A DNA stretch of 64,000 bases from Plectosphaerella cucumerina (GCA_020746995.1 JAGPXD010000004.1:3844001-3908000), one strand, 5' to 3'; shown: positions 1 through 11,788, numbered from the stretch's first letter. The notes: a model not told the origin generated them from the sequence alone. Program-made: numbers and translations.

Positions 1-2239
1 CAATGAGAGCCTGTAGTCTGTGTCTCAGGGGCGAGATGTAGCGGGAGTCCTGTAGGGAAGAGGCTGTGGGCGGCGAGACGGCCGAGCGATTCGGTATGCT
101 TCTCACCCCTGTGTAGTACTCCCACGTGCTGGACATGGTGGGTGGGATTCGGCTCGTGACGAAGCCAGACAGGTTCATGCCAACTGTCTCGCTGTCAATG
201 CAGGCCACCCCCCTCCAGATGTCCTCGGCCTCATCGTCGTCGCTCTCGGGCTGGGGCGCATGGACATGGCCAACCTTGAACCACGCCACCTGGTCAGGTC
301 TGGAAGTATCGTTGGAGAGGGTCATGATGTCGTCAACCTCAGCCTCCTGGAACATCTTGCCCAGGAGCGTGTCGACGGGTACAGCCAGGAGGTCTCCCGC
401 CTTTGCCAGCCTGACCTTCTCGGCAAAGTAGCGCTTCAGGCCAGCGAGGACGACGGTCTGGAAGACGCGCTCGGCAGAAACAGGCGAGCGGACGTGTTGG
501 ATAGTGATGTCGCGCGCGAAGGGCGGGTGGGATGTCCTTGAGAACTTGGTGGGCCTCTTGGGTCCGCGCGACGGGTTCGGCTTCAGCGGTGAGAGGCGCA
601 GGTATGGCGGCGCGTCCATGTTGGCGAGAAGAATGGGCGAGAGGTATGCGGCGGGGCTGGTGGGCTTCTGAACCTGCGAGTCGAAGAACGACGTCCTCCT
701 CTCCTGATGCCTCGCGCTGGGTATCCTCGTGACCGGCTTCTGTGCGTAGCCCTCGGGAAGGCTGTACACCCTCACGGGCCGCCACTCGGCGTCCTCACTG
801 GCGGCTGCAGCACCGAAGCCCCCGAGGCCGAAGGCGCCGAAACCGTTTACTGGGGGCTCCTCTGCCACCTCGACACGGACCCAGTCGCCGGAGAAGCATC
901 CAACTTTGAGGAGGGAGGTGATGTCGACGTAGATCCTCGCCTCCTCATCATCCTCTGGCGTGGGTTTCGGGTGTAGGAGTGTCTGGGGGATGGGCTCGAC
1001 GAGGCTCTGGGCCTTGAACAGGCGGCCCCTGGGACGGTCAGGGCGGGCTGTGGTAGCAGTGAAGGACGAAAAGACAGAGCCGGGTGTTGTCGCGCCGTTG
1101 GTCCTACGCCCCCGGCCGACGGTCATGGGCGAGCCAGGCTGCAGGGTAGAGATGCCGCTGGCGGTGCTCGAGTGCAACATCGGCGCCTGTAGCGAGAGCA
1201 TGTCGTCCATGGAGTCGTCCGAGCTCTCGTCATCGTGGTCAAAGCCTGGAGTCTCCGAGTCGTCCGTCTCTGTGACCGACTCCATCTCGGTGGCCTGGGC
1301 ATCGGTCCTGTACCGATCCTCGGCGGCTGAGAAGAACTGGTCGTTGGCCGTGTCCTCGTCATCCTCGAGCACGCCGTTCAGGGGCCGGCTGGAGGTCAGG
1401 GCACCGTGGCTGCGCTTCGGACGGACGCTCCCCCGCATCAAGACGATCTTTGTATCGGGGGAGAGGATGCCCTGGCTGAAGGGCTCGCAGAGGACGATCT
1501 CGCCGCCGTTGGGAGGCACGTGTGTGACGGGATGGGGCGGCAGAGGCAGGGGGAACTGGTCGCCCGAGTGCAAGACGGCAAGATTTCCCAGAGCGGCCCT
1601 GAGAGCGGCGGCAATGTTGCCATCAGCGGAGGCGGGGCCCTTGCCAGCGGAGGCGGCGGCATCGGGATGTTCGCTGAAGAAGGTGCCCTCTCCCAACTCC
1701 AAGCGCCTAATGGACTCCTTTTCGAGATTCACAAAGACGGTATCGAGGGGCAGAGCAACGGCGTCGAGGAGGAGGATCTCGATGCCACCGCGGGCGCTTC
1801 CCATGAGCTTCGAGGGCGCGACGGTCTGAAGGGCTTGTCGGAAGCTTTGGAGTGCCATGGACTTTGGCGAGAACTGGGCGATGGAAGGGCCGAGGTCGGT
1901 GGCCCTGAGAACGGGCACCAGGGTCCATGATGTTTCGGCCGCGGAGGCTTTCGGTGCCCAGGGGGCAATGGCGACGTGCTGGATCTGGGAGTTGTCTTGC
2001 GCAGTGGTCGGGTCTTGGAGGGGTAGAGGTTAGCAAGATGTGCATGCGGTAAAGAGTAGGGTGAGGCAGGCAGCCGTCTTACCACTACTCAGCTGGGGAA
2101 AGAGGTCGGCAAAGAGGTCGTCTGACAAGTATCCCACATCGCCCCTGAGGTTTCCGTCAAGGAGGAGGGTCGCGGCGACGGGGGGCTTGTCGGCGCGCCG
2201 CCTGCGTCTCCGGCGCTTCGCGAGGGCGGCAGCAGCCAT
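1..2239 (-). CDS. PEX6: Peroxisomal biogenesis AAA ATPase PEX6, N-terminal part (cut by the window edge)
   Basis: PEX6 works with PEX1 as the hexameric AAA ATPase that extracts the recycling receptor PEX5 from the peroxisome membrane. Exon 1 is 2239-2083 and opens with a poly-Arg stretch and then DKPPVAATLLLDGNLRGDVG, followed by a DLFADLF motif; this arrangement is characteristic of Sordariomycete PEX6 N-termini. The intron is 2014-2082 (GTAAGA donor, GCTAAC branch site). Exon 2 starts at 2013 and stays open to base 1, giving over 700 residues. The read-through includes HVAIAPWAP and a Ser/Asp-rich acidic linker around 1190-1270. The two ATPase cassettes lie outside the window, so the assignment rests on the N domain only. 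The gene is divergent from the lipase gene to its right. Confidence 0.8.
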
Positions 2240-3503
2240 GGCTCGGGGAGCTGTGTGTGAGTTTATGGAACTGAGCTGAGAGAAACAAGCATGCTCTCTT
2301 GTAAGTGCTGTATGCGCTCGCGTCGAATGTCGTGGGGTGTCGGCGATGTGGTGATGATGGCAATGGTGGTCGTGATGCAGTCGCAGACCAGCCCGAGCTT
2401 GTGACGGCTGTCAATTCGGCTGCGGAGAGGCAGCTTCAGCCGTCAGGGCCTCGGCTTAACCCGCGCTGCCCGCAGGCCGGCTGCCCGCAGCACGCCCGGT
2501 CGCATCGGTGGGCATTTACAGGGGACTTTTGGGGGGCCGACCAACCAGATCGCGCCGCGCAGGCCACCCCAAAAAAGCCCGTGGGACCCCTGTACTTGTG
2601 CTGCATCTGCTGATGTAAGTCACGCCTGGGGAAGACGACCCAGTAATTTCGGCATCCCGTCGGCACCACAAAAGATTGGAAGTCCATGTCGAGGCGAAGT
2701 TAACCACGGCGAATCCCTTCACACGAGATGTCCGACTATCGTCTCCATCTGCAGTAGGACGCCCGTCTCGAGTTAAAAGCAACACACGCCACCTTCGTCC
2801 AAAGTCAGACGCTATTCAAGCCGCTGACTTTGAGGTGATCTAGTCTTGCAACCAGCGGAGGCAAAGCACCGGCGCCACCCCGAGCCGACAAGTGCAACCA
2901 TTGTAAACCTCGGTGCCGTGATAGGTGCCAGCTGGGAGCACCCAATGATGCCCAGGGTCTTGGAAGTCGTTCAATCGCTCGGCCGGAAATCGTAGATGGT
3001 GTCGCCGGAAATGTTTCCCTCGCCTCCACCAACTGGCATGTGGTGGCAGGTGCGGTACGTTCTTCTGCGCCATGACGTCAGGTCGCCGATACGGCGCGCG
3101 GCTCTGTTTGATGGCTGGCTTCTTGACGAGGAAAGAACCCAAGTCAGGCCGGGAAGGAGAAAGGAGGAAGAGGCGACTCAGGTTAGGGTCGACAACCTCC
3201 CTTTACATCTTACTCGACAAACATGAATTGGTGGTGATCCGATCGCCTCATCTGCACCACCCCGGTGCTTTCCTGTCCGGTTCAATCTTCCGGCTCTCAC
3301 TCACTTGCAGACCCTTGTCTTGCGTTCGTCTGCCAGGGTCAACACCGGCAACGCCATTCAATATCCCTGCTGGCTGGCTTTCTGCCCAGAAATCGTCCCA
3401 TCTACACATCAATTTACCCTTCAATCTAGGATATTGAGCCTCATCTCGACGACATCCATGCTCCAAATCTAGAACATCGCTCTGCTCCATTTCACCCAAC
3501 ACA
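2240..3503. promoter_or_regulatory. Divergent intergenic region between PEX6 and the lipase gene
   Basis: This 1.26 kb holds no ORF with recognisable content. The right third (about 3240-3503) is C/T-rich, as expected for the 5' leader of the lipase gene, and ends with a good start context (CACA before ATG). No TATA element or RNA gene was recognised. Confidence 0.5.
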
Positions 3504-5711
3504 ATGGGGGACACTTCGTCTCCCCCGACCGCCGCGCGCAAGTCGATCGAGTCTGCGGCCTCGACATCTAGCTCAAGAACGCGTGCCTCCGCCGCCGTCG
3601 ACTTCTCAAAACAGGCTGAGAAGCTTTCCCATGTCCGCCGCGAGTCTGCCGGCGATGCCACCGATATCGCCGTCGAGGCTCGCTTCGTCACCCCCCATGA
3701 CCCCGTCATCGTCACGTCCAGCGGCCAGCGTCTCCCAGGCGTGCCTCTGACCGAGGCACACAAGCTGAACTCGCTGAAGCAGGAGCTCGATGACGGTACC
3801 GAGACTGCTCCCTTGGATAAGCATGAAAAGTTGCCATCCGGAGGCGGTGCGACCTCTGGCCCCCGGGGCGCCAGCCCACACTCTAGCCTTTCCAGCAGCT
3901 GCTCCTCTTCCTACAAGAGCCAGGAGGGCTCGCTGCGACAGCAGATGCCACCGTCACACACCAACCCTCTCTTCCCACCGTTACCTCTCTACGGCCCGCC
4001 CTCCCTGCTCAGAGACATTCACTGTCTCCTCTTCCGCATCTCCTCTTTCTTCCTCAGCCTAGCCTTCCTCGCCATTGTCGTTCTCGGTGCCCTCTTCACC
4101 AGCATACCAGGCTTCGTCAGCAAGCTCTTTCAGAGGCTCACTCTGCGCAACCCGAACAAGAGCCGGCCCTTTTACGAAGAGGAGGTGAAGAGGGCCAAGC
4201 GTCGCCGAGACCTGGATCGCAAGTGGAAAGCAGGCCGCCAGGCCACCGAGAAGCACGCGCCCGACCATGTCGAACCTGCCGGCGACTTCATCCCTACCGA
4301 GGGCGGCCCGGACCCCATCGTCTGTGACCCGGGCTACTACGCGCGGCGCGTAGGTCTCGACGTCGAGGAGTTCCAGGTCCAGACCGAAGACGGCTTCATC
4401 ATCGACCTCTGGCACGTCTTTGACCCCAAGGAGTACCGGAAGCTCACCGACGATGAGCGCGCTCAAAGGGGCCCCGAAGTCTTCGCGCACTCTCACAAAA
4501 AGCTCAAGGACCCAGACGCCAAGCCAAAGTTTCCTGTCCTGCTCATGCATGGGCTCCTGCAGAGTGCTGGTGCTTACTGCGTCAACGACGACGACTCGTT
4601 GGCCTTCTACCTCTGCAAGTCAGGCTACGACGTCTGGCTCGGCAACAACCGCTGCGGCTTCAAGCCAAAGCACGTTCTCCTCGAGGAATCCGACCCCAGA
4701 ATGTGGTGCTGGAACATCCGTCAGATGGGTGTCTTCGACTTGCCCGCCCTCGCCTCCCGCGTCCTCTTCGAGACGGGCTTCGAAAAGCTCGGCCTCATCT
4801 GCCACTCCCAGGGAACCACCCAGACCTTCGTCGCCCTCGCCAAGGAGCAGCGGCCGGACCTGGGCGAGAAACTCACCGTCTTCTGCGCCCTCGCACCGGC
4901 CGTCTACGCTGGGCCGCTCATCGGCAAGGCTTATTTCAAGTTCATGCGCATCATCACACCTGGCATGTTCCGCGTCGTCTTTGGAATTCACGGCTTCATC
5001 TCCCAGATGATGACATGGCACGGCATACTCAACCCGCGCATCTACGGCTGGTTGGGTTACAAGGTCTTCTCCTTCCTCTTCGACTGGAGCGACGAGCGCT
5101 GGGACCGCGGCCTGCGCAACCGCATGTTCCAATTCGCCCCTGTCTACGTCAGCGCCGAATCGATGCGCTGGTGGCTCGGTCGCGAGTGCTTCGCGAAGCA
5201 CAAGTGCATCTTGGCCACCCGCGAGAGCGTCCGCGCCGAGGAGCGCGAGGACCACACCGACGATCACAAGCAGAAGCACGCCCTCCCTGCTGACGAGGCC
5301 GGCGTTCAGGGAGGTGAGGGCGGCCATGGCGGTCACTCGCACAAGCCCCGTGGTTTCTCGGCGTGGTATAACGAGCAGGCACCACCTTTTGCGCTCTGGG
5401 TCGCTGGTGATGACGATCTCGTTGACGGACGCAAGCTACTACGCCGCTTCGAGCGCGGAAGGGAACCGCACGTCAACGTCGTTCACAGTAAGGTCATTGA
5501 TGAGTACGAGCACCTTGACGTCCTTTGGGCCATGGACGCACCGCAGCAGGTGTTCCGCGAGGTGCGGGAAGTGCTATGGAAGACGTGTCATGCGAGGGAC
5601 ACATGTCGCGTCCCTGTGGGCTGCGAGGAAGTTAAGGCGTGGGAGCCGCCCACAAAGCGGCCTGCTGCTCAGGAGCCGGAGAGTGATTCGAGCGACAGCG
5701 GTAGCCCTTGA
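3504..5711 (+). CDS. Membrane-anchored steryl-ester/acylglycerol lipase (acid-lipase family, TGL1/YEH type)
   Basis: A single-exon protein of 735 residues. It has a disordered Ser-rich N-terminus (1-165), one hydrophobic segment at about 175-200, then an alpha/beta-hydrolase of the acid-lipase family beginning near VGLDVEEFQVQTEDGFIIDL. The oxyanion region is LMHGLLQSAGAY and NNRCG follows. The nucleophile elbow is CHSQGT with Ser435. The acid is in GDDDLVDGR (Asp638 is the best candidate) and the catalytic His is in EHLDVLW (His670). Yeast members (Tgl1, Yeh1, Yeh2) hydrolyse steryl esters at lipid droplets or the plasma membrane, and that role is inferred here. A His/Gly/Asp-rich insertion at about 570-620 separates the core from the last strands. 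Substrate preference cannot be read from the sequence. Confidence 0.85.
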   Translation: MGDTSSPPTAARKSIESAASTSSSRTRASAAVDFSKQAEKLSHVRRESAGDATDIAVEARFVTPHDPVIVTSSGQRLPGVPLTEAHKLNSLKQELDDGTETAPLDKHEKLPSGGGATSGPRGASPHSSLSSSCSSSYKSQEGSLRQQMPPSHTNPLFPPLPLYGPPSLLRDIHCLLFRISSFFLSLAFLAIVVLGALFTSIPGFVSKLFQRLTLRNPNKSRPFYEEEVKRAKRRRDLDRKWKAGRQATEKHAPDHVEPAGDFIPTEGGPDPIVCDPGYYARRVGLDVEEFQVQTEDGFIIDLWHVFDPKEYRKLTDDERAQRGPEVFAHSHKKLKDPDAKPKFPVLLMHGLLQSAGAYCVNDDDSLAFYLCKSGYDVWLGNNRCGFKPKHVLLEESDPRMWCWNIRQMGVFDLPALASRVLFETGFEKLGLICHSQGTTQTFVALAKEQRPDLGEKLTVFCALAPAVYAGPLIGKAYFKFMRIITPGMFRVVFGIHGFISQMMTWHGILNPRIYGWLGYKVFSFLFDWSDERWDRGLRNRMFQFAPVYVSAESMRWWLGRECFAKHKCILATRESVRAEEREDHTDDHKQKHALPADEAGVQGGEGGHGGHSHKPRGFSAWYNEQAPPFALWVAGDDDLVDGRKLLRRFERGREPHVNVVHSKVIDEYEHLDVLWAMDAPQQVFREVREVLWKTCHARDTCRVPVGCEEVKAWEPPTKRPAAQEPESDSSDSGSP

Positions 5712-5957
5712 CGGGGGAGATTTACGTATAGAGAGAGATACCCCAGTTCCAGCAAGGCGTTTTCAGGCGTTGGAAAGGGCACATCTCTGGGTTTTATTCA
5801 TGGATATTCACCGTCATGGTGGATCTGTTTTTCAAAAGTCGAGACAAACCACCGTATAGAAGACTGCGTAGAACGCAGCACATGTATTGATCAAGAATCA
5901 TCTGGTATCATTCCGCCCGTAAAATCAGCCTGTCCCCCATCCCTGCCCTCTGTCCGT

Positions 5958-8614
5958 CTACAACCCCGACAGCACGCTCTGAATACCCGTAGACCCGGCA
6001 TCATCGCGCTTCTGCACGAACGCGCGGAAATCGGCTTTTGTAAGTTTCCTCCCCCGGCCTGACGTACCCGCCGCACCGGCTCCGGCAGCCAGCGTCCGCG
6101 CCTTCTCGCGCAGCGCCTCGGGCCCGACGATGAAGATGGACCCGACTTCCGTGAGCAGCTCGACCGAGACCTCAACCTCCTTTGCCAACGGCCCGAAAGC
6201 CTTGAGTGTGGCGACGTATTTCGAAATATCCTGCGTGACCATGAGGCCTCCCGTGGCGTTGACCGAAAACTTCTTGAAATGGTCAAAGAGCAGACGCAGC
6301 ACAGCGACGGCGAGCTCCGACGCAAAGACCTCGATGTTCTGGCCGTCGACGGCCTGTGCGGCCTGGCGCGAGGCGCGGGCGAGGAAGGTGCTGATCTGGA
6401 GACACGTGGCTGTCTGGAGGGACTCGAGCTCGCCGTCGCGGGGGCGGAAGTCGAGTTTCTTCTGGGTGCCGAGGGCGCGGGCGACCCAGTTTGTGAGCAC
6501 GTCGACGCTGGACTTCATGACGGCGTTTGTCTTTTTCTCAATGGCCTCGATGGCGGACCGGGTCTGGGCGACCATGGCGCGGCGGACGGTGGTGTTGGAT
6601 TCTGCGAGGCGGATGAGGACGGTGGAGATGAAGCGGTCCATGATGGCGGAGATTGTGACGGCGGGGCGGACGGAGGGGAGGTAGGACAGGTCGGGTTCTG
6701 TTTTTGAGTTCTCGAGAGAGGTGGACTGGTCGAGGGCGGCGTCCAGCGCCGTCTGCACGTAAACCTGGCCCATGGTGGTGAGGAGCAGGTTGAGGAGGAC
6801 GTTGACGTCTTTTGGGGTTTCGGTGGGGGAGCCGAGCTCGAGGGTGCGGCGGACGCTCTCGGCGAGCCAGCGGATCATGCGCTTGGCGTTCTGGATGCTG
6901 AGCTGGCCGTCCTCCTCGGACACCTCGATCTCCGTCTTGCTGTCCCTGTTGGCGGCGACGCCGGCGACGCGCAGCATCATGGCCTTTTGTGTGGCCGTCA
7001 GGTCTGACGAGTCGAGACGCTCGAGGTAGGCGTCCTTTGCCGATGACATGAGCTGCGTGCTCTGCTGGGCGAGGGAGGCCATGAAGCCGGTGGGAGCCTT
7101 TTTGCGCTTGGCGTGGTAGGCGGTGAACTTGAACAGAAGCGAGTTGTACGTCTCGTCGAGGCTCTTACGCTCGCGCTCGATGTACGAGTTGCCGACGAGG
7201 TAGGGCACGAAGAGCTCCTCCATCTGCTGGTCGAGGGTCTGGGAGATCTGGGCTGAGGCAGGCTCGGGGTGCTCGGTGAGGCCGTGGGATTTGAGGTCCT
7301 CGATGAGTGCGCTGATGTAGGCGCGGGAGGAGTGCAGGGAGCGGAGGAAGGCGAGGGACGAGACACTATTGGCCTTGTCGAGGACGAGCTCGAGGCGTTG
7401 CTGGATGGACTGCTGGAAGACGCGCTGGATGAACTTTGCGAGGACAGTCTCGTAGTAGGGGAAGGCGCGCTTGATGATGAACGACTCCTCCTGCATGACG
7501 ATCTTGACCTCGTCGACGAGCGACTGCAGGCTAGGCTCGACGCCGGGAGGGTCCGAGTCCGGGTCGGCGAGCTGATCCCACGTCTCGCCGTCGGCCGTGA
7601 CCTCGTCTGATAGGAGCTGGTCGCGGTCGATGAAGAACTGGTGCTGGTTGACGAAGACGGCGATGACGCTGGCGCCGCCGTTGAAGTCCTTGAGGACCTT
7701 TGCGCACTCCATCATGTCGTCAAAGTTTTGCTTGCGGTAGCTGTTGTTGAATTGTTGGAGGAGCTCCTGCTCGAGGCCTTCGCTGAACTTTTCCAGCACC
7801 TCGCGCGTGTTGTGTGAGCCACGGCCGGCGGTGGCCCCGGGGGAGGAAGCATAGGAGGAGGCACCATTTGTGATGCCGTTGGTCCTTGAGCCAACGCCGT
7901 TGGACTGGCCTCCCCATGATGAGGGGTCGAGCCGCTGGCTGATGCGCATGAGCTGGCGCGCGATGACGGCGCATCGCACCTTGTTGTCGGCGCCGCCCTG
8001 TCTTTGGACATCCTCGAGCGAGCTCAGGCGGCCCGTCTCGCTGACCTCGAACCAGCACTGAATCAGAAAGCTCGCATCCTGAGCTCGCCGCCTCTTACGA
8101 TCGAGCTCTTCCAGCTTCTCGCCGATCTGCACGGCCACATTGCCGCCAGCATCTTGTCTGCCGCGGTCGGCTGCTGTCGAAGGGTTGTTGAGGGAGAGAT
8201 CGAGAGCCTCGAACTGTTGCATGGACTGGTCGAGTTTCCTACCGAGTGTGTCGAGAGTCTGGTCGTGCTGGATCTCTGCGCGGCGCACGTTGGAGAGGAG
8301 GTCCGACTCCTTCTCCTGGAGATCGTCGGAAAGGGAGCTGAGTTGTGAGACGGCATCTGCGTGGGGTGAGTGTTAGCTTACGGCATGATGATATCGCATG
8401 AGGAGGAGGGATACGTACTCTCGAAAGAACGGATGAGGGGCTTGGGATCGAAGCTCTGCTGGGCGGGACCTGACCGCCGATTCACTGGCACGGCCGTCTC
8501 TGCCAGGGAGTCGATAAAGTCGCGAACGATGAAGTCCTTGTTAGAGAAGTCATCGAGGGAGAAGCTGGGTCCTTTGGGGAAGAGGGACTTGGCCCCAGAC
8601 CCAGCCCTCTCCAT
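5958..8614 (-). CDS. SEC10: Exocyst complex subunit Sec10 (EXOC5)
   Basis: Sec10 is one of the eight exocyst subunits that tether secretory vesicles to the plasma membrane at the hyphal tip. Exon 1 is 8614-8419 and carries the typical opening FSLDDFSNKDFIVRDFI. The intron is 8357-8418 (GTACGT donor, GCTAAC branch, GCAG acceptor). Exon 2 is 8356-5958. The junction reads RSFENAVSQLSSLSDDLQ, matching the start of the Sec10 coiled coil. The full product is 864 residues, the usual size. Residues about 65-130 look like a coiled coil; the remainder is the helical-rod domain, ending in GIQSVLSGL. A Gly/Ser-rich insertion (TNGITNGASSYASSPGA) is probably a disordered loop. Divergent from NUS1. Confidence 0.92.
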
Positions 8615-9660
8615 GGTTGTCGTGGGCTGAAGAAGCTCAGAGGCGGGAGGACGAAGAAGTGCCGAGACCGGATTGCATAAGGGAGTATGAAACTACTGGC
8701 TGTATTTCGTTCGAAGCTGGCTGTGTGTCGAGGTCGTGTATCTTCGTAATCGTCGTCTGCAGTGGTGCTCGTTCGGAGAGATGTGTTCGCCGGAGAGAGT
8801 GTGGTGGGGGAGTTTGGAGGTCGGGAGGAATTCGATCAGATTGTCGGCTGGGGGGTTGTAGAGCAGGTCAAGCAGGCAACAAGCTGGTGGCGTCCAGGCT
8901 CTTCATGGCGGCAGCAATGGGCGATTGGGGTGGCTGTCGCGATGTGTTCGCGTGGAGTTGAACTGCGACAAGTCACTGGACAATGGGCTGCTGGCGTACT
9001 CGGGTTTCCAAGTCAGGTACCCGAACTTGCTCGGTAGCTACAGTGCGCGGGAATGTACCTCGTGCAGGGGTGAGGCCCCTACAAGTGTCGCCAGAGGGGT
9101 CCACTGTCCAGCGAGACTCGGGTGCTCTGAGCCACGGGGCGCTGAGGTGGACAATGTGGCGTAGCAGCCTCATGTACCCCGGTACCTCCGGCCTGTGGCG
9201 GGCTGCGGCTTGGTTCCCAGCCCTGCCGACCAATGTGGTGTCGCGCCCTGGCCGCGTTCACAAGCCAGGCAGGGACTGGACTGGACCTTGGAAGGAAGCA
9301 CTGAACATCAGCAGCTCCAGTCCACCACAGCGTCCCGGCCGTCGTCATCCCGGGCCCACGCCAAGCAGCGCAGCACAGAGGTGTACTCTTCAAGTTCCTC
9401 TCCCTCTCTCTTCGCTCGCCAGACTGACGCGGCATTGAGGCTGGCCCTGCATCCATCTCCAGAAGCGCGACTCACGGCGCAACCTTGCTTTTCCTTTTCC
9501 TCCACCGTCTTTTTCTCTATCAAGTACCCCTTCCTTCCCCCAACGGTCCGCCCATCATCCCCCGCGCGCATATCTCAACCCACTGGGAGCATCTCCAAAA
9601 AATCACCAACACTCCATATACACCGCAAGAACAGCAGCCATTTAGCCAACTGAGCCCAAC
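8615..9660. promoter_or_regulatory. Divergent promoter region between SEC10 and NUS1
   Basis: This 1.05 kb spacer holds no convincing coding sequence or RNA gene. The last 330 bases before NUS1 are rich in C and T, as is usual for a fungal 5' leader. No clear TATA box was seen on either side. Confidence 0.5.
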
Positions 9661-10779
9661 ATGGCCCTTTACGCCAAGGACCGCGAGCTATATCGCATCG
9701 ACGAAAAGGGCGATCACCGTGTCTTGAATGAGGAGACTAAGAAGAAACTCATCCAGGTTCGTCCGCCCCCAGCACCGTCGCGACCCAGCTAACACCCTTC
9801 CCCTACCCAGAACTACCTCCCCGAACAGTCCGACACCGAGCCCGAAGATGCCACAGACGCCGCCGACACGTGGAAGAAGCACAACGGCGCCCCCGTGAGC
9901 CGCTTCGGCGTCCGGCGCGCGGCCAAGAACAAGCTCTACCTCTTCGTCTTCGTCGTCATCCACAGCATCTTCTCCCTCTACATCCGGATACGACAGGCCT
10001 GGCACACCGTCGCCTACCGCCTCGCCTCCATCCTCTACTACCACCACCGCACCCCGGCCTACATCGAGAAGGACGTCGAGGGCATCAAGAAGCTGCCCAA
10101 GCACCTGAGCGTCATCCTCAAGCTCGAGACGGGCGCCAGGCACGGCACGGAGCTGGAGAGGCTGATCAACGAGGCCGCCGAGATTGCCGTGTGGTGCACC
10201 TGCGCCAAGATCCCCGTGCTGACCGTGTACGAGAAGACGGGTATGTTTGGTTCCCCCCATTGACGAAGCCCTACTCACATCTCCCCAGGCATCCTGAAGC
10301 GCCACCTGCCCCTCGTCCAGCAGACCATTAACCAAAAGTTCCGCGCCTACTTCGGCCGCCACCAGCCCGCCATGACCGTCTCCATGCCCCACGCCGACGA
10401 GGTTCTCGAGTCAGCAGCCGTCGGCGACTTTGCGCGCGCCGACCCCCGCAGCCTCGACGTGCTCTTCATCTCGGCCGAGGACGGCCGCGAGTCCATGGTC
10501 GACCTGACGAAGACGCTGGCCGAGATGTCGCAAAAGGCCAAGCTGTCCCCCAAGGACATTGGCCTCGACCTGATCGACGCCGAGCTGTCCGAAGGCATCA
10601 TGGGCGAGCCCGACCTGCTCATCACCTTTGGACCCCACGTCGAGCTCGACGGATACCCGCCCTGGCCGATCCGTCTGACCGAAATCTTCTGCCTCAAGGA
10701 CAACCAGGAGGTCGGGTACCAGGTGTTCCTGCGGGCGCTGCGCAACTTTGCCAGCGCGCAGTTCAGGAAGGGCCGGTAG
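9661..10779 (+). CDS. NUS1: NUS1, non-catalytic subunit of dehydrodolichyl diphosphate synthase (Nogo-B receptor family)
   Basis: NUS1 pairs with the catalytic cis-prenyltransferase (Rer2/Srt1/DHDDS) at the ER to make the polyprenyl chain of dolichol. Exons are 9661-9756, 9811-10240 and 10289-10779, giving 338 residues. The introns (54 and 48 nt) keep the frame at both junctions. One membrane segment (about 73-93, KLYLFVFVVIHSIF) is preceded by a basic stretch. The conserved cis-prenyltransferase-fold region follows, with TFGPHVELDGYPPWPIRLTEI and a C-terminal RKG (RxG-type) tail after FASAQF. The Asp and other catalytic residues of true synthases are absent, as expected for the subunit. Its stop lies 6 bp from that of the convergent AlkB gene. 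Confidence 0.92.
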
Positions 10780-10785
10780 AGGGTC

Positions 10786-11788
10786 TCAAGCCTTGGAAGA
10801 CACCCGCATCTCTCGGGAGATGGCGTCCCACCTGTAGACGGGACCGGTGCCGACGTTATAGTTGTAATAATTTTCCGTCCCTGCTTTGACCATGGCTTTC
10901 CGGAACGTGATGTTGATGCGCCCGCCATCCTCGGGATTCTTGCCGCCTCGCTTAGGGATCGAGTGCAGCCAGTTGGACTGTGTCGGGCCGCGCATTAGGA
11001 TCATGTCGCCGCTGCCGAGGGGGTACTTGAGCGCCTTTGGCGTTGGGCCTCCCTCGCTGCCGGGAGGGGGAGGCTTGTGGCGGAGAAGAAAGTCGCGACG
11101 GGCGCCGAGGGAGAAGCTCGCAATAGCTGGCTCAGGGCCGAGGAACCGCTCATCATCGCTGTGGAAGGAGATGCTGTCCGCGCCGGAAGCATAATAATTC
11201 ACCAGGCAAAAGTTGAACTTGCACCCCGTAGCAGCCTCGGTCGAGCGGCGCAAGACGTCCAAGCACGCGGGGATCGGTCGCGGGGGATACTTGTCATAAT
11301 GACTGTCTTTGATGCGGAAGCCTGACTTTGGATCGACGACCGCGCCGTCATCTTCATCAAAACGAGCCGTCTCATCAAGGCCGAAAACTGTCGTGTACCG
11401 CGGCGTATTAATCTCCGTCGGCACGCCGCCCCTGGTGATGGTATACTGGACGCGGTAGAAGGGGAGCTCGCGCCGGAGAAAGGCGAACATCTCCTTGGCG
11501 ATGTAGGACGGCATGTAGGGCTCAAAGTAGAGGAGGTCGAGGTCGGGCTGGTCTTTGATTTCCTTGCCTGGACGGGCTGGGAGGGAGGACATCTCCCGGG
11601 CTAGGGAGGATGGGAGGTCTCTGATGGGGAACGGGTAGTTCTGATGTGTGGTGAAGGTTGCCTTGACATGTTAGTGAGAGGGTTGTGCCTGGGGATACCG
11701 GTCTTACGGGTTCTTCTGGCTCTTCTTGAGACTTTGGCTTCTTCACAACAGGTGCGAAGAACGCATCGAGTGTACGTTTCTGCGCCAT
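10786..11788 (-). CDS. AlkB-family Fe(II)/2-oxoglutarate dioxygenase (ALKBH2/3-like DNA dealkylation enzyme)
   Basis: Exons are 11788-11708 and 11661-10786, giving 318 residues; the 46 nt intron has a GTAAGA donor. The dioxygenase fold carries the iron triad His194/Asp196 (FHSDDE) and His260 (NWLHSIPKR), followed by RINITFR, whose Arg residues bind 2-oxoglutarate. NYYASGADSISFHSD is the hallmark of the ALKBH2/ALKBH3 group, which oxidatively reverses 1-methyladenine and 3-methylcytosine in DNA. The short first exon encodes MAQKRTLDAFF, a sequence resembling a PCNA-interacting peptide, then a basic PVVKKPK patch that could be a nuclear signal. If the first exon were missed, translation would appear to begin at the Met at 11592. 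Substrate (DNA or RNA) is inferred from the family. Confidence 0.88.

Noticed and set aside
6279..6707. Long plus-strand frames opposite SEC10 and similar frames opposite other genes
   Set aside because: They mirror the codon bias of the gene on the other strand and have no motifs.
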